The notes under the pieces: generated by a model
The model's database searches: none
Seen by the model: only the letters and a program-made list of their open reading frames with translations
Told to the model about the DNA's origin: nothing
Assembly (NCBI GenBank): GCA_013215145.1
Contig: JABSRP010000015.1
Location: 1 to 64,000, forward strand
Source: Pseudobacteriovorax sp.
Lineage (GTDB): Bacteria; Bdellovibrionota_B; Oligoflexia; Oligoflexales; Oligoflexaceae
Direction of reading: 5' to 3'
Length of the DNA: 64,000 bases
Shown: in pieces, positions 44,758 to 54,230 of the stretch
Layout of the letters: each line of letters starts with the position of its first letter
How positions within the stretch are numbered: position 1 is the first letter of the stretch
Program-made: the position numbers and the translations under genes

Positions 44758-45984
44758 CTAGGTAGTAGAAGCATGGCGTGGCCTCGTAACGCGAAACTGA
44801 ATCACTGTTAAAATACACAAAATGGCGAAAATTACGAATGAATATGCTGCTGCAAAACCATATCGGTAATAGGTAAAGCTCTGCTTAAATAGATCGGTCA
44901 CAAGTATGTCAGCGCCTTCATAACGCCCGCCGTCGGTCATTAGGAAAATGACATTGAGATTGTTGAAGGTCCAAATCGCTCCTAAAATAGACGCGGGAAC
45001 CATTACGGGCTTTAGAAGTGGTACAGTGACATGGCGAAATTTTTGCATCCATGTTGCCCCATCAATCGAGGCAGCCTCATAGACACTATGAGGGATTGAT
45101 TGCAATGCGCCTAGAAAGTTGATCATCATAAAAGGAATACCGAGCCAGATGTTGACAATGCAGGCTGCTGTAAAGAGAGCACTGCCATCAAGAAACCAAG
45201 CTTTCGGTTCGAAGCCAATCCAGGTTAATGGCATAATTACATTCCCAGACCACTCAAAAGAAAAAAGCTGATTCACTACAGTGATAAATTGGTTGATAAA
45301 CCCAATACTTTCGTTGAAGTCGGCTCGCCAGACAAGAACGGCAATCACTTGAGGAATCACCCATGGTAATGTCAGCAGTGTACGGTAGATAGCAACACCT
45401 TTAACACCCTTTGCGTTTAGAAGAAGAGCTAACACTAGACCGACGCTTAAGTGGAAAAAGAGATTAATAGCGGTCCACATGATGGTGCGCCAGAGGACAA
45501 AGATAAATGATTGTCCGGTAGCTCTGTTTTGAAAGACTTCTATATAATTGCTCAGGCCATAGTTGTCCGCGAGAGGTACATGACCTGTAGTAATCCAGTC
45601 TGAAAATGTTCTTAAACTAAGATCTCGAAAAGAAAGATAAAACTCGAAAACTAGTGGATATAAAAACAAGAATATTACGCCAATTACGGCTGGAGCTAAG
45701 AAGTAGGTTGAGGACTTAAAATCGCCCTTAAGACCACGCTTAAAGTATAAGCCTATTAAAAAAGGAATCGTCCCGAAAAAAGCAGCAGCAAGTTGTGATG
45801 CTCCATTAGCATAGGTGTAACCACCGAGGCTAATTCCGAAAAGTAGTGTCAAAGGAAGATAAAACGGATACTTCCATATCTTATAATTGAGCCAGATGTA
45901 ACCTATTCCCGTTGCCAGGATCCCCGCAAGGATAAGAAGGAGTAGTAGTAGTTCGCTAATTGCCGGCAGTACAGTAATTTCCAT
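44758..45984 (-). CDS. MalF-like sugar ABC permease
   Basis: A 408-aa permease. Three extra N-terminal helices (about residues 8-85) precede the conserved six-helix core; the EAA loop E-A-A-S-I-D-G-A-T-W lies near residue 303. Such additional N-terminal helices are also found in enteric MalF. The protein forms the channel with the MalG-like subunit. It follows the malE-like gene by about 64 bases. Confidence 0.88.
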   Translation of the reverse strand: MEITVLPAISELLLLLLILAGILATGIGYIWLNYKIWKYPFYLPLTLLFGISLGGYTYANGASQLAAAFFGTIPFLIGLYFKRGLKGDFKSSTYFLAPAVIGVIFLFLYPLVFEFYLSFRDLSLRTFSDWITTGHVPLADNYGLSNYIEVFQNRATGQSFIFVLWRTIMWTAINLFFHLSVGLVLALLLNAKGVKGVAIYRTLLTLPWVIPQVIAVLVWRADFNESIGFINQFITVVNQLFSFEWSGNVIMPLTWIGFEPKAWFLDGSALFTAACIVNIWLGIPFMMINFLGALQSIPHSVYEAASIDGATWMQKFRHVTVPLLKPVMVPASILGAIWTFNNLNVIFLMTDGGRYEGADILVTDLFKQSFTYYRYGFAAAYSFVIFAILCILTVIQFRVTRPRHASTT

Positions 45985-46048
45985 TCATCCCTCGCGATCG
46001 CAACGCTAGAACACCCTCTTCAAGAATGCTCTAGCCGAATTCTTCTAA

Positions 46049-47290
46049 TTAGTGGGCCTTAGTTTTTTTTTCCGTTTGGATGGCTGACAAGGCTTCATCA
46101 GCAGCTTTTTGACCAGTCTTCACGGCTTGAGCGACAGTTTCTTTTCCTGACATAGCACGTTGAACCATGATTCTTAGCCCGTCCCATGCAGCTCTCATCT
46201 CAACTTCGCTTGGGGATGCCTTGGCAAACTCAGCAGAATCTATGAGTGGCTTAAGCGTCTTCACTTTTGCTAGTTCTGGAGCATTTCGCGCTTCGAGTGT
46301 CGCTGGAATACGATCTAGACGTGTCGCCATACGTAACTGCACATTCTTGCTAGTGATGAACTCGACAAACTTTTTAACTCCAGCTAGCTTTTTATCCGTT
46401 ATGGCTTTGTTTACAAACAAGAACCGACCACCTAGCAAGGGAGTGGCACGCTTACCAGTCTCATTGACAAGGGGAAGAGGAGCAACACCAAGATCTGCGC
46501 CAAACTTCTCTCTCATTGCGTTTGCTTCCCAGTCACCATTGATGTGATAAGGTGCTTTTCCGGAAAGAAACATAGACTTGGCACAGTCATAGTCACAGTC
46601 TGCAGGTATAATTTTATGCTTATTTTTGAGGTCCACTAGGAACTGGAGAGCCTTAACGGTTTCCGGTGTATTGATGGTGACTTTTGTCTGACCATTTTTT
46701 GTTTCTAGTGGCCATGCATCAAATCCACCCATGAGCGGTACGAACCAGAAAGGCTCTGATTGGAACATGGCAAGACCGTACTCATTCTTAGCTGGGTTGG
46801 TCATTTTTTTGCCATTTTCGATGATGGTGGCAAAGTCTTTCGGTGCATCTTTGACGAGCTTTTTATTGTAAAAAACCATCAAGTGGTTGCCTTCACTCAG
46901 TGGGATACCCCAAGTAGATCCCTTTAGCTTTACAATGTTTAGGGCTGCAGGATTAAATTTATTCGCTGGGATCAGATCATCTACTTTACGGATAACGCCT
47001 GCTGTATTGAAAACACCAGCAAGATCGTTTGGACCGTAAACAATATCGGCTCCATCACCAGTTACAGAAGATCGTAAAAATTTTGAACGAAGCTCTTCGT
47101 TCTCATAGTGCTGTCTTACGATTTTGTATTCAGGGTTTTTCTTTTCAAAAACGCTGATCCACTTATCCATTTCTTTTCCGGCTTCGGAAGAATCTTGCTC
47201 CCAAAAAGAAATCTTCGTTGGTGCAGCGTGAGCTGCTCCTGCGATAGCTAGACCTGCTAGTGCCCCTTTGAGGAAATTTGAAAATCTCAT
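46049..47290 (-). CDS. MalE-like periplasmic sugar-binding protein
   Basis: A 413-aa solute-binding protein with a signal peptide (about residues 1-22, A-H-A-A cleavage). The mature part opens K-I-S-F-W-E-Q-D and has the family blocks G-A-D-I-V-Y-G-P-N-D near 80 and F-L-S-G-K-A-P-Y-H-I-N-G-D-W near 240. Maltodextrin is the likely ligand from the neighbouring glucosidase. ATG 47290 overlaps the glucosidase stop (ATGA). Confidence 0.9.
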   Translation of the reverse strand: MRFSNFLKGALAGLAIAGAAHAAPTKISFWEQDSSEAGKEMDKWISVFEKKNPEYKIVRQHYENEELRSKFLRSSVTGDGADIVYGPNDLAGVFNTAGVIRKVDDLIPANKFNPAALNIVKLKGSTWGIPLSEGNHLMVFYNKKLVKDAPKDFATIIENGKKMTNPAKNEYGLAMFQSEPFWFVPLMGGFDAWPLETKNGQTKVTINTPETVKALQFLVDLKNKHKIIPADCDYDCAKSMFLSGKAPYHINGDWEANAMREKFGADLGVAPLPLVNETGKRATPLLGGRFLFVNKAITDKKLAGVKKFVEFITSKNVQLRMATRLDRIPATLEARNAPELAKVKTLKPLIDSAEFAKASPSEVEMRAAWDGLRIMVQRAMSGKETVAQAVKTGQKAADEALSAIQTEKKTKAH

Positions 47291-49482
47291 TGTGTGACCT
47301 CTCGTGAAAATTGATGAACTGCTAATGCATACATGGCGTGTGACCATGTTAATGGCATTACCCAAGACGGTTTGCCTGTTTTTGGATCGATTTGTTCTGA
47401 CAATAAACCTTCAGGTGAACAATGATCTAAAGTCCATTGCCAGCATTTTTTGGCAATCTCTGTTTTGCCTCGCTGTTGAGCTGCTAGACCTAGCCAAACA
47501 GTGGCTAACATCCAAGGATTGCCATCCCGGTAGTAGTCAGATTCGTAGCGCCCAACGCCCCCAGCGCCTGGTCGCCACAACTGCTCGTTGACCTGTTCAA
47601 TAAGTTGGTCCCACTCGTCCCCTTTCGAAGAGAAATCGAACATGTCGTAGGGATATCCAGCGCCAAGTTGAGAGATATCGACCACATAGTCTTGATCGAG
47701 GTAATGCAGTGGTCGCCCCGCTGGGCTGTTCTGAGTCACTGTAGAAGCGCCTCGAGACTCTAAATCTTGCTTTGTTTTATGATCGATATTGCGAAGAATC
47801 GATCTTGCAAAGATGGCCTGACCTTTGCTGTCGGATCCGATAAACCGCTCTGAGTGCATCAATTTTACTAAGGAGTCTCTACTGTCCAGCCAGGACTGTG
47901 GAGTTTCCCAGCCCACAAGTTGACTGATTTTAATACCAGCATCGATCCCCGCCGCCATTGAGGCAACAGCGTAGTAATGCACGCCAACACGCTCTTCCCA
48001 CAGATCGTGCCCCGGAATCGGAAGGTCCGGATCGAAAGGATGTTTGCTAGATGCAAGCCAATCACAGGCTTTAACGATGGTATCTTTGAGTTCAATAGCT
48101 AATTCTGAATTTTTGCTTAGGTCCACATGTTGCCAGATTCCATAGACGACACTTCCGGTTTCATCGGGCTGTAAAAGACCCCAACTTGCACCGAGATTTC
48201 CTGACATATCATGGCGATGTAAGAAGCTACCATCTTCACTTTGGCAGCGTGCCATATAACGATAAAAATCTGCGCTTTCCTTATGCAAACCACAAACATC
48301 CATAGCATAGGAGATAAAACCGGCGTCTCGTCCCCAGCAGTAGCCGTAGCCACCGCAGTGAGTGAAGTTGTAGTGAAACTCGGGTGCAGCTATGATGCCG
48401 CCGCCCGGATCTTGCATCTGCTTTAACGTTAAGAGCGTTCTAGTATAGATATTCTTTGCTTTTTCGCTCAGATAGTCTGGTGCCGGCTTCTTCTCTTTAA
48501 GCCAAGAATTATCGGCTGCGATAACGTTTTTCTTGGAAAGCTCGAAATCTGTTACATAAGGCTTGCGAGCCTCGTCGATATGCCGATTCAATTTGTAACT
48601 TATACTGAATGTCTGCTTTGGGTTGATAGACCAAACGGCAAGACCATCTGTCTGCCCGATAGCCTCTGTCGCATGGGAGTCAAGCGGCAACCAAGTTTGA
48701 GGGTCTTTTACATTGGCGGAATAATGAAAACCTAAAATATCGTCACGACTGATCAAGGCGTGTAAGATATCGCCAAATCGATTGTAAGCGAAGTGCTTTT
48801 GCTGATTCCAACCGGCCTCACCAAAAGCTAATGGACATGGACGTAAGTCTTGGCTAGCGGAGACGGTGAAAAATGTATCACCTTTGTAGGAGGTCAGATT
48901 ACCTGCTTGCTCGTCGACGTGAGTCGCCTGCAGCAAGTGAGCGGCGCCAATCTCGGGTTTGTGCCAGTGCAAAAACCAACAATCAAAATCTTCGCAGCCT
49001 TCGAGGTGGATATCTTCCTGTAGGGCATTATCCCAGATTAGGCCACCGATCGAAACCTTAGCCTTTGCTTCCCAAGTGTTGGCAGTGGCATTTGCGATAT
49101 GAAATGTCTGCTTGTAAACGTCAGCATCAGGTTGAAGGTGAGACTCTCTTGCCTCTAGCTCCAGCCACTTTCCTTTAGGAAAAATTTGACCGCTGTATTT
49201 GGCGTGTGCTTCTTTCCAAACATCAGAAACCTGATCGTTGTTAGCTGCAAACGACAGAATATATAGCTTTGTATCAAAGTCCTTAAGTTTTTTTGGGCGC
49301 AATAAAATTAAGCTACCAACTTGTTTTGTGATTAGGCTGAGGGCATCTCTTTCAGGGCCGAAAAAAATCGTGGGTCGTGACCCGGTTCCTGTTTGGCCCG
49401 AGTGCTTGAGGTCGACACTGGGGTCCAACCCAGTTCCATAACCACACATGAGATTATCTCTTGCTAGTAACGTCTGCAACAT
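47287..49482 (-). CDS. Cytoplasmic GH15 glucan 1,4-alpha-glucosidase
   Basis: A 731-aa enzyme with no signal peptide: N-terminal beta-sandwich (about 1-330) and a GH15 (alpha/alpha)6 barrel (about 340-731). Catalytic Glu496 sits in D-L-W-E-E-R-V-G (general acid), Glu696 in L-L-S-E-Q (general base), and W-G-R-D near 383-386 lines the substrate pocket. It would release beta-D-glucose from imported maltodextrins, which Glk then phosphorylates. Being intracellular, it differs from secreted fungal GH15 enzymes. It lies between the ATPase and the binding protein in the operon. Confidence 0.9.
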   Translation of the reverse strand: MLQTLLARDNLMCGYGTGLDPSVDLKHSGQTGTGSRPTIFFGPERDALSLITKQVGSLILLRPKKLKDFDTKLYILSFAANNDQVSDVWKEAHAKYSGQIFPKGKWLELEARESHLQPDADVYKQTFHIANATANTWEAKAKVSIGGLIWDNALQEDIHLEGCEDFDCWFLHWHKPEIGAAHLLQATHVDEQAGNLTSYKGDTFFTVSASQDLRPCPLAFGEAGWNQQKHFAYNRFGDILHALISRDDILGFHYSANVKDPQTWLPLDSHATEAIGQTDGLAVWSINPKQTFSISYKLNRHIDEARKPYVTDFELSKKNVIAADNSWLKEKKPAPDYLSEKAKNIYTRTLLTLKQMQDPGGGIIAAPEFHYNFTHCGGYGYCWGRDAGFISYAMDVCGLHKESADFYRYMARCQSEDGSFLHRHDMSGNLGASWGLLQPDETGSVVYGIWQHVDLSKNSELAIELKDTIVKACDWLASSKHPFDPDLPIPGHDLWEERVGVHYYAVASMAAGIDAGIKISQLVGWETPQSWLDSRDSLVKLMHSERFIGSDSKGQAIFARSILRNIDHKTKQDLESRGASTVTQNSPAGRPLHYLDQDYVVDISQLGAGYPYDMFDFSSKGDEWDQLIEQVNEQLWRPGAGGVGRYESDYYRDGNPWMLATVWLGLAAQQRGKTEIAKKCWQWTLDHCSPEGLLSEQIDPKTGKPSWVMPLTWSHAMYALAVHQFSREVTQ

Positions 49483-49536
49483 ATCAGGTAACTCCTCTGC
49501 AATCAGCTATACTAGGATCAGCTAATATTTTAATAA

Positions 49537-50679
49537 TCAGTTTAGGGTCGGATGGACGGTTTCCAGGCGCTCACCCAATTCATCGGCTGCGAACCAATGC
49601 AGAGCGCTACGATCGACGGAAGCTTCGAGAACATCACCTTTTTTGGAGCTGTTCATAACTGCCAGTCGATGAGGGTTAGCACTCCTTACAATCACCTGTT
49701 TCGATTCTATTAAACCGACAAGGTGGTTTTCGTGCCCGTGAGGCTCAAGCAGAGCAACCTTGACTTTCACATCAACAGGGCCTTCTGCTTCGCGACCCTT
49801 TTTGGCAAGAACCTTGATCGATTCAGGCCGTAATCCAAGGGTGCATGGGCCGTCATTTTTAGGTAGGGGAGCATTCGTGAAATCAAACTCACCTTCAGCA
49901 AATGAAAAAACCCGCCTCCCGTCTGTTTTAGTCTCTAAGGCGCCATCGAAAAAGTTCATATTGGGACTTCCGATGAACGAGGCTACAAATTTGTTGCCTG
50001 GAGTTTGGTAAAGCTCCATGGGAGAGCCTATTTGCTGAATATCACCGCCATTTAGCACGACAATGCGATCGGCGAGGGTCATGGCCTCCACCTGATCGTG
50101 AGTAACATAGACTGATGTGGCATGTATTTTTTGATGTAGGTCTGCCAATTCAATCCTGGTTTGCGAGCGCAGTTTTGCATCTAGGTTAGATAAAGGCTCG
50201 TCGAATAGGAATAACTTAGCACGGCGAACGATGGCGCGGCCGATAGCGACCCTTTGCCTTTGTCCACCAGATAATTGAGCGGGACGCCGATCTAAGAGGT
50301 GTTCGATATCGAGCATCTTCGCAGCACGGTTGATCTCGGCAGTGATCTGCTCTTTCGGTGTCTTTCTCATTTTGAGGCCGAAAGCTAAATTTTCCCGGAC
50401 CGTCATATGAGGGTAAAGCGCGTAATCCTGAAAAACCATTGCGATATCACGATCGGCAGGTGGTGCGTTTGTAACATCTCGCCCTGCGATCTCAATGCAG
50501 CCATCGGTAACACTTTCTAGTCCGGCGATGGTCCTCAATAAGGTTGATTTTCCACAACCCGAAGGTCCAACGAGGACTAGAAACTCCTCTTTGTCCACCT
50601 GCAGGTTGATATCTTTTAATACTTTAACTTTTTTATCGTAGGTCTTCTCGAGATTTTTGATTTCTAGTTGAACATCCAT
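49537..50679 (-). CDS. MalK/MsmX-type sugar ABC ATPase
   Basis: A 380-aa ATPase: Walker [10 protein letters not shown] near residues 38-46, Q-loop [11 protein letters not shown], signature L-S-G-G-Q-R-Q-R, Walker [13 protein letters not shown], and a C-terminal TOBE/regulatory domain (about 240-380). It energises the MalFG-like permeases. It follows hexR by 27 bases and precedes the glucosidase by 54 bases, in one operon. Confidence 0.93.
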   Translation of the reverse strand: MDVQLEIKNLEKTYDKKVKVLKDINLQVDKEEFLVLVGPSGCGKSTLLRTIAGLESVTDGCIEIAGRDVTNAPPADRDIAMVFQDYALYPHMTVRENLAFGLKMRKTPKEQITAEINRAAKMLDIEHLLDRRPAQLSGGQRQRVAIGRAIVRRAKLFLFDEPLSNLDAKLRSQTRIELADLHQKIHATSVYVTHDQVEAMTLADRIVVLNGGDIQQIGSPMELYQTPGNKFVASFIGSPNMNFFDGALETKTDGRRVFSFAEGEFDFTNAPLPKNDGPCTLGLRPESIKVLAKKGREAEGPVDVKVKVALLEPHGHENHLVGLIESKQVIVRSANPHRLAVMNSSKKGDVLEASVDRSALHWFAADELGERLETVHPTLN

Positions 50680-50706
50680 GACAGCTCCTAAGCGGCAATA
50701 AGCAAA

Positions 50707-51573
50707 TCAGTTGTTTAGGTGAGGGGGAAGGTTTTTTTGGAATCTGGTTTCGATGAGTGAGTCTTTGACTCGCTTCAAGTGGTCATGAAACTCTGGACCT
50801 CGTCTTAAGGTGACGCCAGTGGCGAGGACATCGATGATCGCCAAATGCACCATGCGCGAAACAGCAGGTGTGTATATATCTGTGTCCTCTGCGGTTTCAA
50901 CTCCTAATACAAGGTTGCAATGCTGGGAAAGAGGAGACTCTGGTTGAGTCACACCGATGACAGTAGCTCCCGCCTCTTTTGCGATGCGAGCTGCTTCAAT
51001 GGTGGCTATTGTCCGTCCAGTATACGAAATCACGACAACACAATCTCCGCGAGTTGTGGCTGCCGCTGCCATCCGCTGCATCATGTTGTCTGTATATGCT
51101 ACTACAGGAGTGTTAAGGCGGAAAAACTTATGCTGTGCATCGATCGCTACCGAAGCTGAGGCTCCTAGCCCGTAGAATTCAATTTTTTTCGCCTGTGCAA
51201 GAATATCGACCGAGCGGCCAATTAATTTATAATCTAAATTGCTTTTCGCATCCTCTAAGCTTGCCATTGTCATTTCGAAGATTTTTATCGCAAAATCTTC
51301 AACGGTATCATTAGGTTCAACGTTGCTGTTAACGTAAGGCGTTCCGTTTGCCAAGCTCTGAGCGACCTTCAACTTAAAATCAGGAAATCCGCTGCAGTCT
51401 AAGCTTCGACAGAAACGATTTACCGTAGGTTCACTAACTTCTGCAGATCTGGCTAGACTAGCAATGCTCGACCTAATGGTGGAATTTGGATCCGAAAGGA
51501 CGACATCTGCCACCTTTAGTTCGGACTTACTTAGTGAAACCCGTGCCTTATTGATTTTTTGCAAGATGTTAAT
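50707..51573 (-). CDS. hexR: HexR, RpiR-family regulator of glucose catabolism
   Basis: A 288-aa regulator with an N-terminal HTH_6 domain (I-A-S-L-A-R-S-A-E-V-S-E-P-T-V-N-R-F-C-R, about residues 35-54) and a C-terminal SIS sugar-phosphate domain (about 125-270). It aligns throughout with E. coli HexR, which senses KDPG and represses the zwf/edd-eda genes. The start is interpreted as ATT 51573: AGGAG lies seven bases upstream and the resulting M-N-I-L-Q-K-I matches HexR's M-N-M-L-E-K-I. The TTG at 51564 is poorly placed. It heads the sugar operon and diverges from zwf. Confidence 0.9.
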   Translation of the reverse strand: MNILQKINKARVSLSKSELKVADVVLSDPNSTIRSSIASLARSAEVSEPTVNRFCRSLDCSGFPDFKLKVAQSLANGTPYVNSNVEPNDTVEDFAIKIFEMTMASLEDAKSNLDYKLIGRSVDILAQAKKIEFYGLGASASVAIDAQHKFFRLNTPVVAYTDNMMQRMAAAATTRGDCVVVISYTGRTIATIEAARIAKEAGATVIGVTQPESPLSQHCNLVLGVETAEDTDIYTPAVSRMVHLAIIDVLATGVTLRRGPEFHDHLKRVKDSLIETRFQKNLPPHLNN

Positions 51574-51756
51574 GGCGACACTCCTAATTACAATGATGAG
51601 CTTTGGTTTGCCGTCTTATATCTAAGAACTGCCACCTAAGACAAGCGTTTTGTTTATTTATGAAGTAATCTTACTAGCCGGACCAGCCGAAGATAGCTAG
51701 CAAAATTTCGCATATTGCCCAACAACTAGCTGAAATAAGGTGTTTCGTCTGCAAAT

Positions 51757-51771
51757 AGGCGTAAAATTACA
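51757..51771. promoter_or_regulatory. Candidate HexR half-site
   Basis: AGGCGTAAAATTACA keeps the right half-site (ATTACA) and centre of the gammaproteobacterial HexR consensus TGTARTWWWAYTACA but differs at four of the first positions. Confidence 0.35.
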
Positions 51772-51820
51772 ACATTGTGCCGCTTGTTATTAGTTTTTTT
51801 GAACTATACGGCGACAAGTA

Positions 51821-51835
51821 TCTAGTAATATTACA
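51821..51835. promoter_or_regulatory. Candidate HexR operator
   Basis: TCTAGTAATATTACA matches 14 of 15 positions of the recalled HexR consensus TGTARTWWWAYTACA, differing only at position 2. It lies in the hexR-zwf intergenic region. Confidence 0.6.
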
Positions 51836-51856
51836 TTGACTGAAACTCACGAATCG

Positions 51857-51871
51857 GATAATTGCATTACA
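51857..51871. promoter_or_regulatory. Candidate weaker HexR site
   Basis: GATAATTGCATTACA matches 11 of 15 positions of the HexR consensus, with the right half-site complete. It is 36 bases from the best site. Confidence 0.35.
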
Positions 51872-52034
51872 GCTCTCCCTATTAGCCAAATCTTTTATTT
51901 AGTATTGCTTATGAGAGGGCGACAATTGCCACCAAAATTGCCCGAGGTGCCGTATAATGCCCAAGGCGTTTGGAAACGTTTTTTTATGATGTTAATGGCT
52001 TAGAAGACTGTGTCCAGTTTTCCTTGGAGTTTTT

Positions 52035-53510
52035 ATGGAATCGAATCGAACCGCAGACCTGTATAACATCGTTATTTTTGGTGGCAACGGAGATCTGGCT
52101 ATGAGGAAGCTATTGCCAGCTCTTTATTCGCTATTCAAACATGATCACCTCAATCCAGAGGGTCTAATCATCGGGGCGTCTCGGACCTCCTTGAGTTCAG
52201 AAGACTACACGCAACTTGTTCACGATGCTCTTGGAGTGCATTTAGGGGCTGATGAGTTCGAGCAATCTGTGTGGGATCGTTTCAGCAAAAAGCTCCGTTA
52301 TGCCGAGGTCGATGCTAACAATCCCGATTCGTTTCATGGTATTTCCGATATTTGTAAACATAGTTCTGCCCATGACAACGTTTATTATTTTTCTACCTCT
52401 CCTAGCTTGTTTGGAAGCATATGTGAGAACCTACACCGAGCGTCATTAATCACAGAATACTCTCGGGTTGTTCTTGAAAAACCAATTGGTGAAAATCTTG
52501 CGTCTTCGAAGAAAATAAACGATCAAGTTGCCGCATTTTTTGACGAGGGTCAGATTTATCGGATCGATCACTATCTTGGAAAAGAAACTGTCCAGAACTT
52601 ATTGTCGGTGCGTTTTGCGAATACACTGTTTGAGCCGCTGTGGAATTGCTCTGCCATCGATCACGTTCAGATTACTGTAGCAGAAACTGTTGGGGTAGGG
52701 TCGCGGTGGTCTTACTACGACAAAGCTGGAGCTCTCAGGGATATGGTTCAAAACCATCTTCTACAGCTTCTATGTCTCGTCGCCATGGAGCCCCCCAGCG
52801 ACCTTGATGCCGATTCTGTGCGAGACGAAAAACTAAAAGTTCTTAGATCTCTCCGAGAAATTACCCCAGATCAAGTAGGTCTGAATACCGTCAGAGGGCA
52901 GTACCTTGAAGGTGCTGTGGGAGGCCAACCTGTCGAGGGTTATTTGAGTGAAGGCAATGGTTCAGCATCAAAAACGGAAACGTTTGTCGCGTTAAGGGCA
53001 GAAATCGATAACTGGCGATGGGCAGGGGTCCCATTTTATCTAAGAACAGGAAAGCGGCTGCCAACTCGATGCGCTGAAATCGTCATTCAATTTAATGCGA
53101 TTCCTCACTCGATATTTCGCTCGAGCCAAGATCAAGTATGCCCGAATAAATTAGTGATTCGCTTGCAGCCAGAAGAAAGTATTCAGCTTGTGATGATGAA
53201 CAAAGTGCCTGGTCTTGAAGAGTCCATGCGCATGCAGGCAGTTCCTCTAAACCTCAGCTTGGACAAGGCCTTTGATAACCCCAACAGAACGCCAACAGCG
53301 TATGAACGACTGCTTCTAGATGTGTTAAGAGCCAATCAGACCTTGTTTATGCGACGTGATGAGGTTGAGGGGGCTTGGCAATGGATTGACAAAATCCTCG
53401 AAGGCTGGAAAATGAGTTCTGAAAAACCGAAACCGTATACGGCAGGTAGCTGGGGGCCAGCTGCCTCTGTGGCTCTAATCGTACGCGATGGAAGGAACTG
53501 GCATGACTGA
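52035..53510 (+). CDS. zwf: Glucose-6-phosphate 1-dehydrogenase
   Basis: Oxidises glucose-6-phosphate to 6-phosphogluconolactone with NAD(P)+. The 491-aa length is typical. Visible are I-F-G-G-N-G-D-L-A in place of the usual G-A-S/T-G-D-L, the active-site R-I-D-H-Y-L-G-K-E segment with its His and Lys near residues 175-183, and the F-Y-L-R-T-G-K-R-L block. First gene of zwf-pgl-edd-glk-eda. A TTGGAG site precedes the ATG. It overlaps pgl by 8 nt. Confidence 0.96.
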   Translation: MESNRTADLYNIVIFGGNGDLAMRKLLPALYSLFKHDHLNPEGLIIGASRTSLSSEDYTQLVHDALGVHLGADEFEQSVWDRFSKKLRYAEVDANNPDSFHGISDICKHSSAHDNVYYFSTSPSLFGSICENLHRASLITEYSRVVLEKPIGENLASSKKINDQVAAFFDEGQIYRIDHYLGKETVQNLLSVRFANTLFEPLWNCSAIDHVQITVAETVGVGSRWSYYDKAGALRDMVQNHLLQLLCLVAMEPPSDLDADSVRDEKLKVLRSLREITPDQVGLNTVRGQYLEGAVGGQPVEGYLSEGNGSASKTETFVALRAEIDNWRWAGVPFYLRTGKRLPTRCAEIVIQFNAIPHSIFRSSQDQVCPNKLVIRLQPEESIQLVMMNKVPGLEESMRMQAVPLNLSLDKAFDNPNRTPTAYERLLLDVLRANQTLFMRRDEVEGAWQWIDKILEGWKMSSEKPKPYTAGSWGPAASVALIVRDGRNWHD

Positions 53511-54201
53511 TATTATTCGGCACGAGTTTGATAATAAGGAATCGATGAACGTTGATCTTTGCAGCTACATTGTCAAAGACTTAAAAGAAGGAATCGAGAA
53601 AAACGGATCAGCCAGTCTCGTGGTCTCTGGTGGCAGTACTCCGAGGCCGTTATTTAAGAAGTTGTCAACCTCCGACCTAGATTGGTCTAAAGTAACCATA
53701 ACACTGGCTGATGATCGCTGGGTGGGGACGGATCACGAAGCCAGCAACGAGAAGCTTGTTCGCGATAATCTTCTTCAGAACAAGGCAGCTAAAGCCCGAT
53801 TCATTGGATTAAAGACTGACGAGAAAAGTCCCTTTAATGCCGAAAAGACCTGTCATCAACAGCTTTCAGATATGCCTCATCCGTTTGATGTGGTCGTACT
53901 AGGGATGGGACTCGATGGGCATACAGCCTCGATGTTTCCTTGCTCTAACGAGTTGCAATCGGTAGTGGATGAAGAGTCTCTCTATGTCAAGGCAGTTCAG
54001 CCCACGTCGGCTCCATTTGCGCGTATGAGTTTAACTCTGAAGTCCATTATTAACGCTAAGCATCTTTATATTCAGATTGCCGGTGAGGATAAGCGCGATG
54101 TTCTCGATAAGGCTCTAAGTATCGGGGACGAAGCAGAGATGCCTATCAGATATGTATTTAGGACGCCATTGCGCCATTTACACGTTTTTTGGGCGCCTTG
54201 A
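53503..54201 (+). CDS. pgl: 6-phosphogluconolactonase
   Basis: Hydrolyses 6-phosphogluconolactone to 6-phosphogluconate. The 232-aa protein of the DevB/SOL type shows V-V-S-G-G-S-T-P near residue 40, the D-D-R-W-V block, and G-M-G[10 protein letters not shown]. ATG 53503 has GGAAGGAA upstream and overlaps the zwf stop; an earlier frame start at 53488 is less likely. Confidence 0.93.
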   Translation: MTDIIRHEFDNKESMNVDLCSYIVKDLKEGIEKNGSASLVVSGGSTPRPLFKKLSTSDLDWSKVTITLADDRWVGTDHEASNEKLVRDNLLQNKAAKARFIGLKTDEKSPFNAEKTCHQQLSDMPHPFDVVVLGMGLDGHTASMFPCSNELQSVVDEESLYVKAVQPTSAPFARMSLTLKSIINAKHLYIQIAGEDKRDVLDKALSIGDEAEMPIRYVFRTPLRHLHVFWAP

Positions 54202-54230
54202 GCGTCAGCTACAACGAATAAAGGTTTTGT

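Larger units (their letters stand above)
51574..52034. promoter_or_regulatory. Divergent hexR/zwf control region
   Basis: 461 bases without a gene. It carries three HexR-like sites (51757-51771, 51821-51835, 51857-51871) and a TATAAT at 51953-51958 that could be the -10 of zwf, although its -35 is unclear. A GAAACGTTT palindrome at 51973-51981 is also present. All sites lie between the two operons. Confidence 0.5.

Noticed and set aside
51587-51592. ATTACA near the hexR start as a fourth HexR site
   Set aside because: The other half-site is absent, so it does not fit the consensus.
51973-51981. GAAACGTTT palindrome resembling a LacI/CcpA-type operator
   Set aside because: Short, occurs by chance, and no LacI-family gene is in the window.
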